NCBI GenBank assembly: GCA_036278435.1
Contig: DASULA010000441.1
Span: 1 to 13,955, forward strand
Reading direction: 5' to 3'
Source: DASULA01 sp036278435
GTDB lineage: Bacteria > Actinomycetota > Actinomycetes > Mycobacteriales > DASULA01
DNA length: 13,955 bases
Shown: piece after piece, positions 6,728 through 13,040 of the stretch
Layout of the letters: each line of letters opens with the position of its first letter
Numbering within the stretch: position 1 is the stretch's first letter
Position numbers and translations under genes: made by a program
Notes under the pieces: model-generated
What the model was told of the DNA's origin: nothing
The model's database searches: none
The model's input: the letters and a program-made list of their open reading frames with translations, nothing else

Positions 6728-7582
6728 TCAGGTGAGCACGCTGAACAGCAGGTAGGAGACCGCGGCGGCGGGCAACAGCGAGTCCAACCGTTCCATGATC
6801 CCGCCGTGACCGGGCAGCAGGCTGCCCATGTCCTTGATGCCCAGATCCCGCTTGATCATCGACTCGAACAGGTCACCCAGGGTGGCCGTCACCGCGATGG
6901 CCGCCCCGAACGCGGCACCGTGCCACGCCGGCTGGGTGGCGAAGAACCACCGGAACAGCAGCACGCCGACGCCGGCGCAGCCCAGCAGCGACCCGGAGAA
7001 TCCCTCCCAGGACTTCTTCGGGCTGACCGTGGGTGCCATCGGGTGACGGCCGATCACGACCCCAACCGCGTACCCGGCGACGTCGTTGCACACGACCAGC
7101 GCCACGAACGCGATGACCCGCTTCGCGCCTCCGTCCGGCTGGGCGAGCAGTACCGCGTAGCCGGCCAGGAACGGCACGTAGGTGGCGACGAACACCGAGG
7201 TGGCCGCGTCCCGCAGGTAGCCGGCGGCGCCGTCGGCGAGCCGCCACACCAGGCAACCCAGCACGGTGAACAGGAAGGTGACGGCGAGCCCCTCGGCACC
7301 GGCGTGCCAGGCCAACGCCTGCATGGCCACGCTGCCCAGCACCAGTGGCACCAGCGGCACCCGCGCCTCGACCACGCCGACCGCCCGGACCAGTTCCCGC
7401 ACCCCGAGCACGGTGGCGACCGCGACCAGGACCGCGAACGCGGGCCGGTAGACGAGCAGGCAGGCCAGGATGACCGCACCCAACGCGACGCCGACTCCGA
7501 TCGCCGCGGGCAGGTTCCGACCGGCTTTCCCCGGACGTCTGTCCGGTTTGGTGGCCGGCGGGGTGTAGCGCATCGCCGCCAT
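6728..7582 (-). CDS. cdsA: Phosphatidate cytidylyltransferase (CDP-diacylglycerol synthase)
   Basis: CdsA makes CDP-diacylglycerol from phosphatidic acid and CTP at the cytoplasmic membrane. It is the branch point to phosphatidylinositol, phosphatidylglycerol and other phospholipids. The 284-residue product is strongly hydrophobic, with about seven or eight membrane helices after a basic N-terminal 24 residues. Family motifs include SPKKSWEG at 187-194 and the C-terminal signature from SMIKRDLGIKD (241-251) through LPGHGG to Asp267. In that signature the usual Asp before Arg-Leu-Asp is Glu264 (HGGIMERLD), a conservative change of a likely metal-binding residue. The start is ATG at 7582, sharing one base with the frr stop (TGATG) with GAGG just upstream; a second ATG at 7573 is possible. 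The overlap implies coupled translation with frr. Confidence 0.96.
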   Translation of the reverse strand: MAAMRYTPPATKPDRRPGKAGRNLPAAIGVGVALGAVILACLLVYRPAFAVLVAVATVLGVRELVRAVGVVEARVPLVPLVLGSVAMQALAWHAGAEGLAVTFLFTVLGCLVWRLADGAAGYLRDAATSVFVATYVPFLAGYAVLLAQPDGGAKRVIAFVALVVCNDVAGYAVGVVIGRHPMAPTVSPKKSWEGFSGSLLGCAGVGVLLFRWFFATQPAWHGAAFGAAIAVTATLGDLFESMIKRDLGIKDMGSLLPGHGGIMERLDSLLPAAAVSYLLFSVLT

Positions 7583-8139
7583 CAGACCTCGAGCAACTCG
7601 GCTTCCTTGTGCCTGACGATCTCGTCCACCGTGCCCACGTGCCGGGTGGTGATCTCGTCCAACTCCTTCTCGGCGCGGCGCACCTCGTCCTCTCCGGCGT
7701 CGCCGTCCCGCATGATCCGGTCCAGCGCGTCCTTCGCGTGCCGGCGGATGTTGCGGATGGAGACCTTGGCCTCCTCGCCCTTGTGCCGGGCGACCTTCCC
7801 CAGGTCCCGGCGGCGCTCCTCGGTCAGGTGCGGGAAGACGACCCGGATCAGGGTGCCGTCGTTGCCCGGGTTCACCCCCAGGTCGCTGTCCCGGATGGCC
7901 CGCTCGATCGCGTTCAACTGGCCGGCGTCGTAGGGCTTGATCACGGCCATCCGGGCCTCGGGCACCTGGATTGACGCCATCTGCGGTATCGGCGTGTGCG
8001 CGCCGTAGTACTCGACCGTGATCTTGGCGAACATCTGCGGTGAGGCACGGCCGGTACGGATGCTGCCGAGGTCCACCTTGGCGACGGAGACCGCCTTGTC
8101 CATCTTCTCCTCGGCGTCGAGGAGGGTGTCGTCGATCAC
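7582..8139 (-). CDS. frr: Ribosome recycling factor
   Basis: RRF works with EF-G to split post-termination ribosomes. The 185-residue product has the normal length and the expected features: MDKAVSVAKVDLGSIRTGRASP at about 13-34, with the conserved Arg-Thr-Gly-Arg-Ala; the middle segment with IPQMASIQVPE; NPGNDGTLIRV; and the C-terminal helices with LTEERRRDLGK and ending in HKEAELLEV. The start is GTG at 8139, chosen because GGAGG lies eight bases upstream (8148-8152 on the plus strand) and the protein aligns from its first helix. It follows pyrH after 47 bases and overlaps cdsA by one base. Confidence 0.98.
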   Translation of the reverse strand: MIDDTLLDAEEKMDKAVSVAKVDLGSIRTGRASPQMFAKITVEYYGAHTPIPQMASIQVPEARMAVIKPYDAGQLNAIERAIRDSDLGVNPGNDGTLIRVVFPHLTEERRRDLGKVARHKGEEAKVSIRNIRRHAKDALDRIMRDGDAGEDEVRRAEKELDEITTRHVGTVDEIVRHKEAELLEV

Positions 8140-8186
8140 GGCGTCTGCCTCCAGTACTCGTAGCAGGGCACGGAATGGGGTCCGAC

Positions 8187-8954
8187 TCAGCCCGCGGAAC
8201 TGACCAGCGTGCCGATCCTCTCACCGGAGACCGCCCTGGCGATGTTGCCTTCGGTGAGCAGGTCGAACACGACGATGGGTAGGTCGTTGTCCATGCACAG
8301 GCTGAAGGCGGTGGCGTCGGCCACCTTGAGGCCCCGGCGCAGCACCTCCGCGTAGGGCAGCGTGTCGTACCGGATCGCCTCGGGCCGCTCGGCCGGGTCG
8401 GCGTCGTAGACCCCGTCCACACCGCTCTTGCCCATCAACACCACCTGGGCGCCGATCTCCAGTGCCCGCTGCGCCGCGCAGGTGTCGGTGGAGAAGAACG
8501 GCGCGCCCAGTCCGGCGCCGAAGATCACCACCCGCCCCTTCTCCAGGTGCCGGATCGCCCGCCTGGGGATGTACGGCTCGGCGACCTGACCCATCGTGAT
8601 GGCGGTCTGGACCCGGGTCTCCACCCCCTGGTGCTCCAGGAAATCCTGGAGCGCCAGGCAGTTCATCACCGTGCCGAGCATGCCCATGTAGTCGGCCCGG
8701 GCACGGTCCATGCCGCGGTCGGACAGTTCGGCACCGCGGAAGTAGTTGCCCCCGCCCACCACCACGGCCACCTGGACCCCGGCCCGGACGACGCCGGCGA
8801 TCTGCCGGGCGACCACGGCGACCACGTTCGGATCGACCCCCAGCCCGCCACCGCCGGCCAATGCCTCGCCGGACAGCTTGAGCACCACCCGGGACCAGTG
8901 CGGGGCCGTGGCCTGTCCGGCCACGGCCGGGGAGACCACTCTCGTCTCGGCCAC
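8187..8954 (-). CDS. pyrH: UMP kinase
   Basis: PyrH phosphorylates UMP to UDP with ATP in the cytoplasm, feeding UTP, CTP and UDP-sugar synthesis. It is a hexamer of the amino acid kinase fold. The 255-residue product shows KLSGEAL at 26-32, VVGGGNYFRG at about 65-74, RARADYMGMLGTVMN with the UMP-binding segment (84-98), a GAGLGAPFFSTDT loop, and the ATP-site segment VDGVYDADP. The GTG at 8954 is favoured because AGGAGG precedes it by six bases. The longer frame to 9053 would read through the intergenic hairpin. The N-terminal 20 residues are variable and extend a little beyond E. coli PyrH. It follows tsf after 103 bases that hold a strong hairpin, and precedes frr by 47 bases. Confidence 0.98.
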   Translation of the reverse strand: MAETRVVSPAVAGQATAPHWSRVVLKLSGEALAGGGGLGVDPNVVAVVARQIAGVVRAGVQVAVVVGGGNYFRGAELSDRGMDRARADYMGMLGTVMNCLALQDFLEHQGVETRVQTAITMGQVAEPYIPRRAIRHLEKGRVVIFGAGLGAPFFSTDTCAAQRALEIGAQVVLMGKSGVDGVYDADPAERPEAIRYDTLPYAEVLRRGLKVADATAFSLCMDNDLPIVVFDLLTEGNIARAVSGERIGTLVSSAG

Positions 8955-8960
8955 CGGCAG

Positions 8961-8966
8961 CCTCCT
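8961..8966 (-). promoter_or_regulatory. pyrH: Ribosome binding site fixing the pyrH start
   Basis: On the minus strand this is AGGAGG, a near-perfect Shine-Dalgarno sequence six bases before the GTG at 8954. It excludes the longer upstream frame, which has no ribosome site. Confidence 0.8.
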
Positions 8967-8998
8967 CGTCGAGTAGTGGCGTTCGCTCGTCCTGGCGT

Positions 8999-9040
8999 CC
9001 GGTCGGCCCCTATTCGAATGTTTCCGAAGGGACCGACCGG
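8999..9040 (-). terminator. Strong hairpin between tsf and pyrH
   Basis: In the minus-strand transcript CCGGUCGGUCCC pairs with GGGGCCGACCGG: a 12-bp stem with a single U-G wobble and an 18-base loop. The loop itself contains UUCG and CGAA, which could extend pairing. The wobble would be a C/A mismatch in a plus-strand RNA, which supports a role in the minus-strand transcript. It starts 18 bases after the tsf stop. There is no U-tract. It may terminate or attenuate rpsB-tsf transcription, or serve as a processing or stability element before pyrH. Confidence 0.65.
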
Positions 9041-9057
9041 CGGATAGAACCACTCAT

Positions 9058-9876
9058 CTAAACCTGGCCAACCTCGAACCGGGCGAACCGGGTGACGGTC
9101 ACGCTGGCATCGTCCAGGAGCTGCCTGACCGTCTGCTTGCCGTCCTGCACCGACGGCTGCTCCAGCAACACCGTGTCCTTGAAGAAGGCGTTGACCCGAC
9201 CCTCCACGATCCTGGGCACCGTGCCGTCTGGCTTGCCCTCCGCACGCGCGGTCTCCTCGGCGATCCGGCGCTCGGCGTCGACCACCTCGGCCGGCACCTC
9301 CTCGCGCCGGACGTAGCGCGGGCGCATCGCGGCGACCTGCATGGCCGCGCCCCGGGCGGTGTCGGCGCCGTCGCCGGTGTACTCCACCAGCACGCCGACC
9401 TGCGGCGGCAGGTCCGGGTTGCGCTTGTGCAGGTAGGTGGCGATCCTGCCGTCGAATGCCACGAAACGCCGGAGTTCCACCTTCTCGCCGATGATCATCG
9501 ACACCGACTCGACGGTCTCCCGTACGGTCCTGCCGTCGGCCAGCGACGCCCCGAGCAGGGCGTCCAGGTCCGCCGGCCGGGTGGCCGCGACCAGGGCCAC
9601 GATGTCGGCCCCAAGCTGCTGGAACTGCTCGTTCTTCGCGACGAAGTCCGTCTCGCAGTTCAGCTCGATCATGGCGCCGTCGGCGGCCGTTACCAGGCCG
9701 TTCGCGGCGGTGCGACCGGCCCGCTTGTCGACGTCCTTGGCACCCTTGATCCGGAGCAGTTCCACGGCCCGGTCGAAGTCGCCGTCGGCATCCTCAAGCG
9801 TCTTCTTGCAGCTCATCATGCCGGCGCCGGTGAGGTCGCGGAGTCTCTTCACGTCCGCGGTACTGAAGTTCGCCAT
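9058..9876 (-). CDS. tsf: Elongation factor Ts
   Basis: EF-Ts is the guanine nucleotide exchange factor that regenerates EF-Tu-GTP. The 272-residue product begins MANFSTADVKRLRDLTGAGM with the N-terminal UBA-like domain (about 1-55), including MSCKKTLEDADGDFDRAVELLR. It then has the EF-Tu-contacting motif TDFVAKNE at 76-83 and the coiled-coil-containing core. The length suits actinobacterial EF-Ts. The ATG at 9876 has AGAGAG six bases upstream; a 21-codon extension in frame is not family-like. It follows rpsB after 82 bases and is probably co-transcribed with it. The hairpin past its stop may set its level relative to pyrH. Confidence 0.98.
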   Translation of the reverse strand: MANFSTADVKRLRDLTGAGMMSCKKTLEDADGDFDRAVELLRIKGAKDVDKRAGRTAANGLVTAADGAMIELNCETDFVAKNEQFQQLGADIVALVAATRPADLDALLGASLADGRTVRETVESVSMIIGEKVELRRFVAFDGRIATYLHKRNPDLPPQVGVLVEYTGDGADTARGAAMQVAAMRPRYVRREEVPAEVVDAERRIAEETARAEGKPDGTVPRIVEGRVNAFFKDTVLLEQPSVQDGKQTVRQLLDDASVTVTRFARFEVGQV

Positions 9877-9958
9877 TGTTCGCTCTCTATGATTTTCGTG
9901 TGCTCTCGGGCAGGGCCTGCGGTCAGCGCGAACGGTCACCCGTTGTCGCGCCAGCGGG

Positions 9959-10948
9959 TCAGGTCCGGTCGGAACCGGAATCGGGGTTCACCGGCGCGGC
10001 GTCGGCGGGAGCGGCCGAGGACACGCCGACCTGGGCGGCTGGTTCGGCTGACGGTTCGGCCGCGGGCTGCTCGGACGGCGGCTGCTCGGCGACCAACGGT
10101 TCGGCCGCCGGCGGCTCGGCGGTCGGCTGCTCGGCGGTCGGCTGCTCGGCGCCACGGGTGAGCAGTTCGCGTTCCCACTCGGCCAGCGGCTCGTCCGCGC
10201 CGATCTGGCCGGTGGGCTCCGGCTTGTCGGCGCCCTCGCTGCCGGCCCTGGCGTTCGCGGCGGCACGGGCCATCAGGCCGTCGGCAACGGCGTCGGCGAT
10301 GACTCGGGTGAGCAGCGACGCGCTGCGGATCGCGTCATCGTTGCCGGGAATCTTGTAGTCGACCTCGTCTGGGTCACAGTTCGTGTCCAGGATCGCCACA
10401 ACCGGAATGCCCAGCTTGCGCGCCTCGCCGACGGCGATGTGCTCCTTCTTGGTGTCTATCACCCAGATCGCGCTTGGAACCCGCTGCATGTCCCGAATGC
10501 CGCCGAGGGTGCGCTCCAGCTTCTCCCGCTCCCGGTGCAGGATCAACTGCTCCTTCTTGGTCCGGGCGGTGTTGAAGCCCGACTGCTCCATCGTCTCAAG
10601 CTCCTTGAGTCGCTGGAGCCGCTTGTAGACCGTGGTGAAGTTGGTGAGCATGCCACCCAGCCAGCGCTGGTTCACAAAAGGCATGCCGACCCGCTGGGCC
10701 TGCTCGGCGATGGCTTCCTGCGCCTGCTTCTTGGTACCCACGAACAGGATGCTGCCGCCGTGTGCCACGGTCTCCCGGACGAACTCGTAGGCCCGGTCGA
10801 TGTAGGAGAGCGTCTGCTGGAGGTCGATGATGTAGATGCCGTTGCGCTCGGTGAAGATGAAGCGCTTCATCTTCGGGTTCCAGCGCCGGGTCTGGTGCCC
10901 GAAGTGAACCCCCGAGTCGAGCAGTTGCTTCATGGTGACCACGGCCAT
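9959..10948 (-). CDS. rpsB: 30S ribosomal protein S2 with long acidic C-terminal tail
   Basis: S2 is a late-assembling protein of the small subunit and helps recruit S1 or mRNA in many bacteria. Residues 1 to about 232 form the standard S2 core (MKQLLDSGVHFGHQTRRWNP, FVGTKKQAQEAI, NQRWLGGMLTNF, DTNCDPDEVDYKIPGNDDAIRS). Residues 235-329 are an extra tail rich in Ala, Glu, Pro and Gln, with imperfect AEQP/AEPP repeats. It is predicted disordered and acidic, and is absent from E. coli S2; many actinobacterial S2 proteins have some tail. The ATG at 10948 has AGGAG nine bases upstream. The frame is open further upstream but carries no S2 sequence. A candidate promoter lies about 210 bases upstream, leaving a long leader where S2 autoregulation could act. 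tsf follows after 82 bases. Confidence 0.98.
   Translation of the reverse strand: MAVVTMKQLLDSGVHFGHQTRRWNPKMKRFIFTERNGIYIIDLQQTLSYIDRAYEFVRETVAHGGSILFVGTKKQAQEAIAEQAQRVGMPFVNQRWLGGMLTNFTTVYKRLQRLKELETMEQSGFNTARTKKEQLILHREREKLERTLGGIRDMQRVPSAIWVIDTKKEHIAVGEARKLGIPVVAILDTNCDPDEVDYKIPGNDDAIRSASLLTRVIADAVADGLMARAAANARAGSEGADKPEPTGQIGADEPLAEWERELLTRGAEQPTAEQPTAEPPAAEPLVAEQPPSEQPAAEPSAEPAAQVGVSSAAPADAAPVNPDSGSDRT
10121..10150. repeat. rpsB: 15-bp tandem duplication inside the rpsB tail
   Basis: GGTCGGCTGCTCGGC occurs twice head to tail (10121-10135 and 10136-10150). On the coding strand this gives the repeated AEQPT unit. Related degenerate copies continue to about 10050. It shows that the tail has grown by in-frame slippage. 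Confidence 0.85.
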
Positions 10949-11133
10949 CGCCGCACACTCCTGGTCTGCGCCCCGCGGGACGCACTCGGTTCGTCGCGAC
11001 TGCCGGCCGGCCGCCGCGCCTGACGCCCCACCACGCCGCCGCGGTGACCCGCGGACCGAATGGCGTGTCGTACGGTCTGGATCCCCACCGGCCTGCGCTG
11101 ATGTGGACCCGGACCATGCTGGGCGTGCGAAGT

Positions 11134-11153
11134 CGGCCCGCCCACACGGGCCG
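11134..11153 (-). promoter_or_regulatory. rpsB: Hairpin at the start of the putative rpsB leader
   Basis: CGGCCCG-TGTGGG-CGGGCCG on the minus strand is a perfect 7-bp stem with a 6-base loop. If transcription starts near 11155 it would lie at the 5' end of the rpsB mRNA. It could stabilise the message or belong to an S2-binding leader. The structure is seen; the role is inferred. Confidence 0.4.
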
Positions 11154-11161
11154 CGTGCCCG

Positions 11162-11167
11162 AGTGTA
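11162..11167 (-). promoter_or_regulatory. rpsB: Candidate -10 box of the rpsB-tsf promoter
   Basis: On the minus strand this reads TACACT, a good match to the actinobacterial TANNNT -10 consensus. It would give a leader of about 205 nt before the rpsB ATG. No clear TTGAC-like -35 hexamer is present at the expected spacing. Confidence 0.4.
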
Positions 11168-11204
11168 CGGCGTGGGCCGCCGCCAGGGTGCGCCGACCGC
11201 CCGG

Positions 11205-11213
11205 TTATCCACA
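11205..11213 (+). promoter_or_regulatory. DnaA-box-like 9-mer (TTATCCACA)
   Basis: TTATCCACA is an exact match to the classical DnaA box consensus TTATNCACA. It lies 72 bases before the M23 ATG and about 40 bases upstream of the candidate rpsB -10. A second, weaker copy follows 19 bases later in the same orientation. A TT-A-T-rich 9-mer is uncommon in DNA this GC-rich. Confidence 0.5.
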
Positions 11214-11223
11214 GCCACCGGAT

Positions 11224-11232
11224 CTGTCCACA
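11224..11232 (+). promoter_or_regulatory. Second DnaA-box-like 9-mer (CTGTCCACA)
   Basis: CTGTCCACA differs by one base from TTGTCCACA, the form preferred in Streptomyces oriC. It is in the same orientation as the exact box 19 bases upstream. On its own it would be weak; the pairing makes it more interesting. Confidence 0.35.
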
Positions 11233-11284
11233 ACAGGCCCGGTCACCGCTGACGGCGGCCGCCGGCGCGTGCACGGTGGGAACC

Positions 11285-12145
11285 ATGCCTGCTCCGAACC
11301 ACCGACCCGTCCGCACCCGGCCGGCACCGGCATCGTCACCGCCGACCGCGGTGGCACTGACCCCGCTGGCGAGCACCCTGCTGACCGCGCTGGCACTGAC
11401 CGCGGTGGCACTGACCGCGGTGTGGGTCGGTGCGCCGGCCGCGCGGGCCGCACCGGCGCGCCCGGGCTCGTCCCCGTGGCCCTGGCGCTGGCCGCTGCCG
11501 CTGGCCGGACCTCCCGGCTCACCCGATCCGTCGGGGCCGGCCGGTCCGGGCGATCCCGGTCACGCTCCGCGGGTCACCCGCGGATTCGACCCCCCGGACG
11601 GGCCGTACGGCCCCGGTCACCGCGGGGTGGACCTGGCCGCCCCGCCGGGGACTCCGGTACTGGCCGCCGGCACCGGGGTGGTCGGCTACGCCGGGGTGCT
11701 CGCCGGCCGCGGGGTGGTCACAGTCGTGCACGCCAACGGCCTGCGGACCACCTACGAGCCGGTCCACGCCCTGGTGCGGCGGGGTCAGCACGTGTCTGCC
11801 GGCACCGTGCTGGGCACCCTGGAACCGGGCCACGCGGGCTGTCCGGACCGTGCCTGCCTGCACTGGGGTCTGCTGCACGGAACCACCTATCTGGATCCGC
11901 TGTCCCTGTTCTGGCGTGGGCCGGTGCGGCTGCTGCCGCTGGCCGGGGCGCCGCCGGGAGGCGCCACCACCGCCACGGCGCGGCGGCCCGGACCCGACCC
12001 GGGCGCGCCACCGGTCGCCGGGGGCACCCGCTCCGGGTCGGCGACTGGTCCGGCGGCTCCACCCTGGACGAACCCTGGCCTGGCCGCCGCGCTCGGCCTC
12101 GCCGTCGCCGGGGCGGTGGCGCTGTCCCGGCGCCGACCACCCTGA
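11285..12145 (+). CDS. Secreted M23/LytM-fold protein, probably catalytically degenerate
   Basis: M23 proteins are zinc peptidases that cut peptidoglycan cross-bridges, or inactive relatives that regulate other hydrolases. The 286-residue product has an Arg-containing N-terminus, a long hydrophobic stretch (about 21-50) and a likely signal-peptidase site at AARA/AP (52-57). A Pro/Gly-rich linker follows, then the LytM domain at about 97-205. Zinc ligands His112 and Asp116 (GHRGVD) and His193 (CLHWG) are present. The first residue of the usual His-x-His is Cys191, and the usual catalytic His after Tyr157 is Pro159 (TTYEPV). Cys186 could pair with Cys191. A C-terminal hydrophobic segment (264-280) ending SRRRPP may anchor the protein. 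I favour the ATG at 11285, with GGTGGGA close upstream, over the GTG at 11276. It is divergent from rpsB and ends 16 bases from whiG; a homologue sits beside rpsB in other actinobacteria (M. tuberculosis Rv2891, from memory). Confidence 0.85.
   Translation: MPAPNHRPVRTRPAPASSPPTAVALTPLASTLLTALALTAVALTAVWVGAPAARAAPARPGSSPWPWRWPLPLAGPPGSPDPSGPAGPGDPGHAPRVTRGFDPPDGPYGPGHRGVDLAAPPGTPVLAAGTGVVGYAGVLAGRGVVTVVHANGLRTTYEPVHALVRRGQHVSAGTVLGTLEPGHAGCPDRACLHWGLLHGTTYLDPLSLFWRGPVRLLPLAGAPPGGATTATARRPGPDPGAPPVAGGTRSGSATGPAAPPWTNPGLAAALGLAVAGAVALSRRRPP
11391..11420. repeat. 15-bp tandem duplication in the M23 signal peptide
   Basis: TGGCACTGACCGCGG occurs twice head to tail (11391-11405 and 11406-11420). 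It encodes the repeated ALTAV unit of the hydrophobic core. It is an in-frame slippage duplication that lengthens the signal sequence. Confidence 0.85.
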
Positions 12146-12161
12146 CCGGGCACGGTGGGGC

Positions 12162-13040
12162 CTAATCCTGCGGGTCAGCCAACTTCGCCCGAAGCTGCAG
12201 GACGGCTTTGGTGTGAAGTTGACAGATCCGGCTCTCGGTCACGCCCAGGATCCTCCCGATCTGCGCGAGAGTGAGGCCCTCGTAGTAGTAGAGGGTCACT
12301 ATGGTGCGCTCCCGGTCGGGCAGCGAACTGATCGCCCGGGCGAGCAGGTGTTTGGTCTCCTCGCTCTCGAAGACCTGAACGGGGTCCTCGGCCGCGGTGT
12401 CCTCCAGGGTGTCCTTGAGGCTGATCGATCCGTGTTCGGTGCTGACCCGCAGCAACTCGTCCAGCGCGACGACGTGGACGAAGGACAGTTGACTGAAGAT
12501 CTGATGCAGTTCCGCCAGCGAGATGTCCAGTTCGGCGGCGACCTCACGTTCGGTCGGGGTGCGCCGCTGCCGTGCCTCCAGTCGCGCGTATGCACCCTCC
12601 ACTGCGCGGGCCTTGAACCGGACCGAACGGGGAATCCAGTCCATTGCCCGCAGTTCATCGATGATCGCGCCCCGGATTCGGCTGATCGCGTAGGTCTCGA
12701 ACTTCACCGAGCGGTCCAGGTCGAATCGCTCGATCGCGTCGATCAGGCCGAACATGCCGTAGGACACCAGGTCAGCCTGCTCCACATTCGCCGGCAGACC
12801 GACACCGACCCGACCCGCGACGTATTTCACCAACGGTGAGTAGTGCAGGATGAGCCGTTCCCGCTGGTGCTGGTCACCGGTCTTCTTGAACGCTCGCCAC
12901 AACTCTTCCAGCGCCTCGTCAACCTCATGGCGGCGCGACGACTCGCCGTACGGTGTCGAAGCCACGGCGGATTCGGAATCGGGCCCTGCTGCGGCGGCGT
13001 TCACCTGCGGGCGGTCAGGCCCGGGGGTGTGCACGCTCAT
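12162..13040 (-). CDS. whiG: Sporulation/motility sigma factor of the WhiG/FliA type
   Basis: This is an alternative sigma-70 factor (group 3) with 292 residues. Region 2 spans about 60-140: ERLILHYSPLVKYVAGRVGVGLP, then LVSYGMFGLIDAIERFD and SVKFETYAISRIRGAIIDELRAMDWIPRSVR. That last stretch is characteristic of WhiG/FliA. Region 3 is about 145-200 (RTPTEREVAAELDISLAELHQ). Region 4 ends with the helix-turn-helix LTLAQIGRILGVTESRICQLHTKA at about 256-279. The N-terminal 40 residues are an unconserved Ala/Ser/Pro-rich lead. In Streptomyces WhiG commits aerial hyphae to sporulation and is held by the anti-sigma factor RsiG with cyclic di-GMP. Some relatives in zoosporic actinomycetes may control flagella instead. 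No flagellar, whiH or whiI gene is in the window. The ATG at 13040 has GAGGG upstream and lies inside the xerC end (26-base overlap). Confidence 0.94.
   Translation of the reverse strand: MSVHTPGPDRPQVNAAAAGPDSESAVASTPYGESSRRHEVDEALEELWRAFKKTGDQHQRERLILHYSPLVKYVAGRVGVGLPANVEQADLVSYGMFGLIDAIERFDLDRSVKFETYAISRIRGAIIDELRAMDWIPRSVRFKARAVEGAYARLEARQRRTPTEREVAAELDISLAELHQIFSQLSFVHVVALDELLRVSTEHGSISLKDTLEDTAAEDPVQVFESEETKHLLARAISSLPDRERTIVTLYYYEGLTLAQIGRILGVTESRICQLHTKAVLQLRAKLADPQD

Larger units (their letters stand above)
10949..11284. other. Divergent rpsB / M23 intergenic region
   Basis: These 336 bases separate two divergent genes. No coding sequence with a plausible start, ribosome site and codon pattern was found; the open frames crossing it are GC-rich shadows. 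It holds, from the rpsB side, the AGGAG ribosome site, a GGCCGGCC palindrome region near 11005, a leader hairpin (11134-11153), a TACACT -10 box (minus strand, 11162-11167) and two DnaA-box-like 9-mers (11205-11213 and 11224-11232). I could not pick out a promoter for the M23 gene. Confidence 0.7.

Noticed and set aside
6728..8422. A 564-codon open frame extending cdsA upstream through frr and into pyrH
   Set aside because: The extension is antiphase to two intact genes and has shadow-type composition. CdsA similarity begins after the ATG at 7582.
12137..12158. CCACC / GGTGG inverted repeat between the convergent M23 and whiG genes as a terminator
   Set aside because: Only five base pairs with a 12-base loop, overlapping the M23 stop codon. 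This is expected by chance at this base composition.
11430..12839. A 469-codon plus-strand open frame across the M23 gene and antisense to whiG
   Set aside because: It spans two genes that are each supported by domain motifs in other frames. It shows only low-complexity Arg/Pro sequence followed by antisense whiG.
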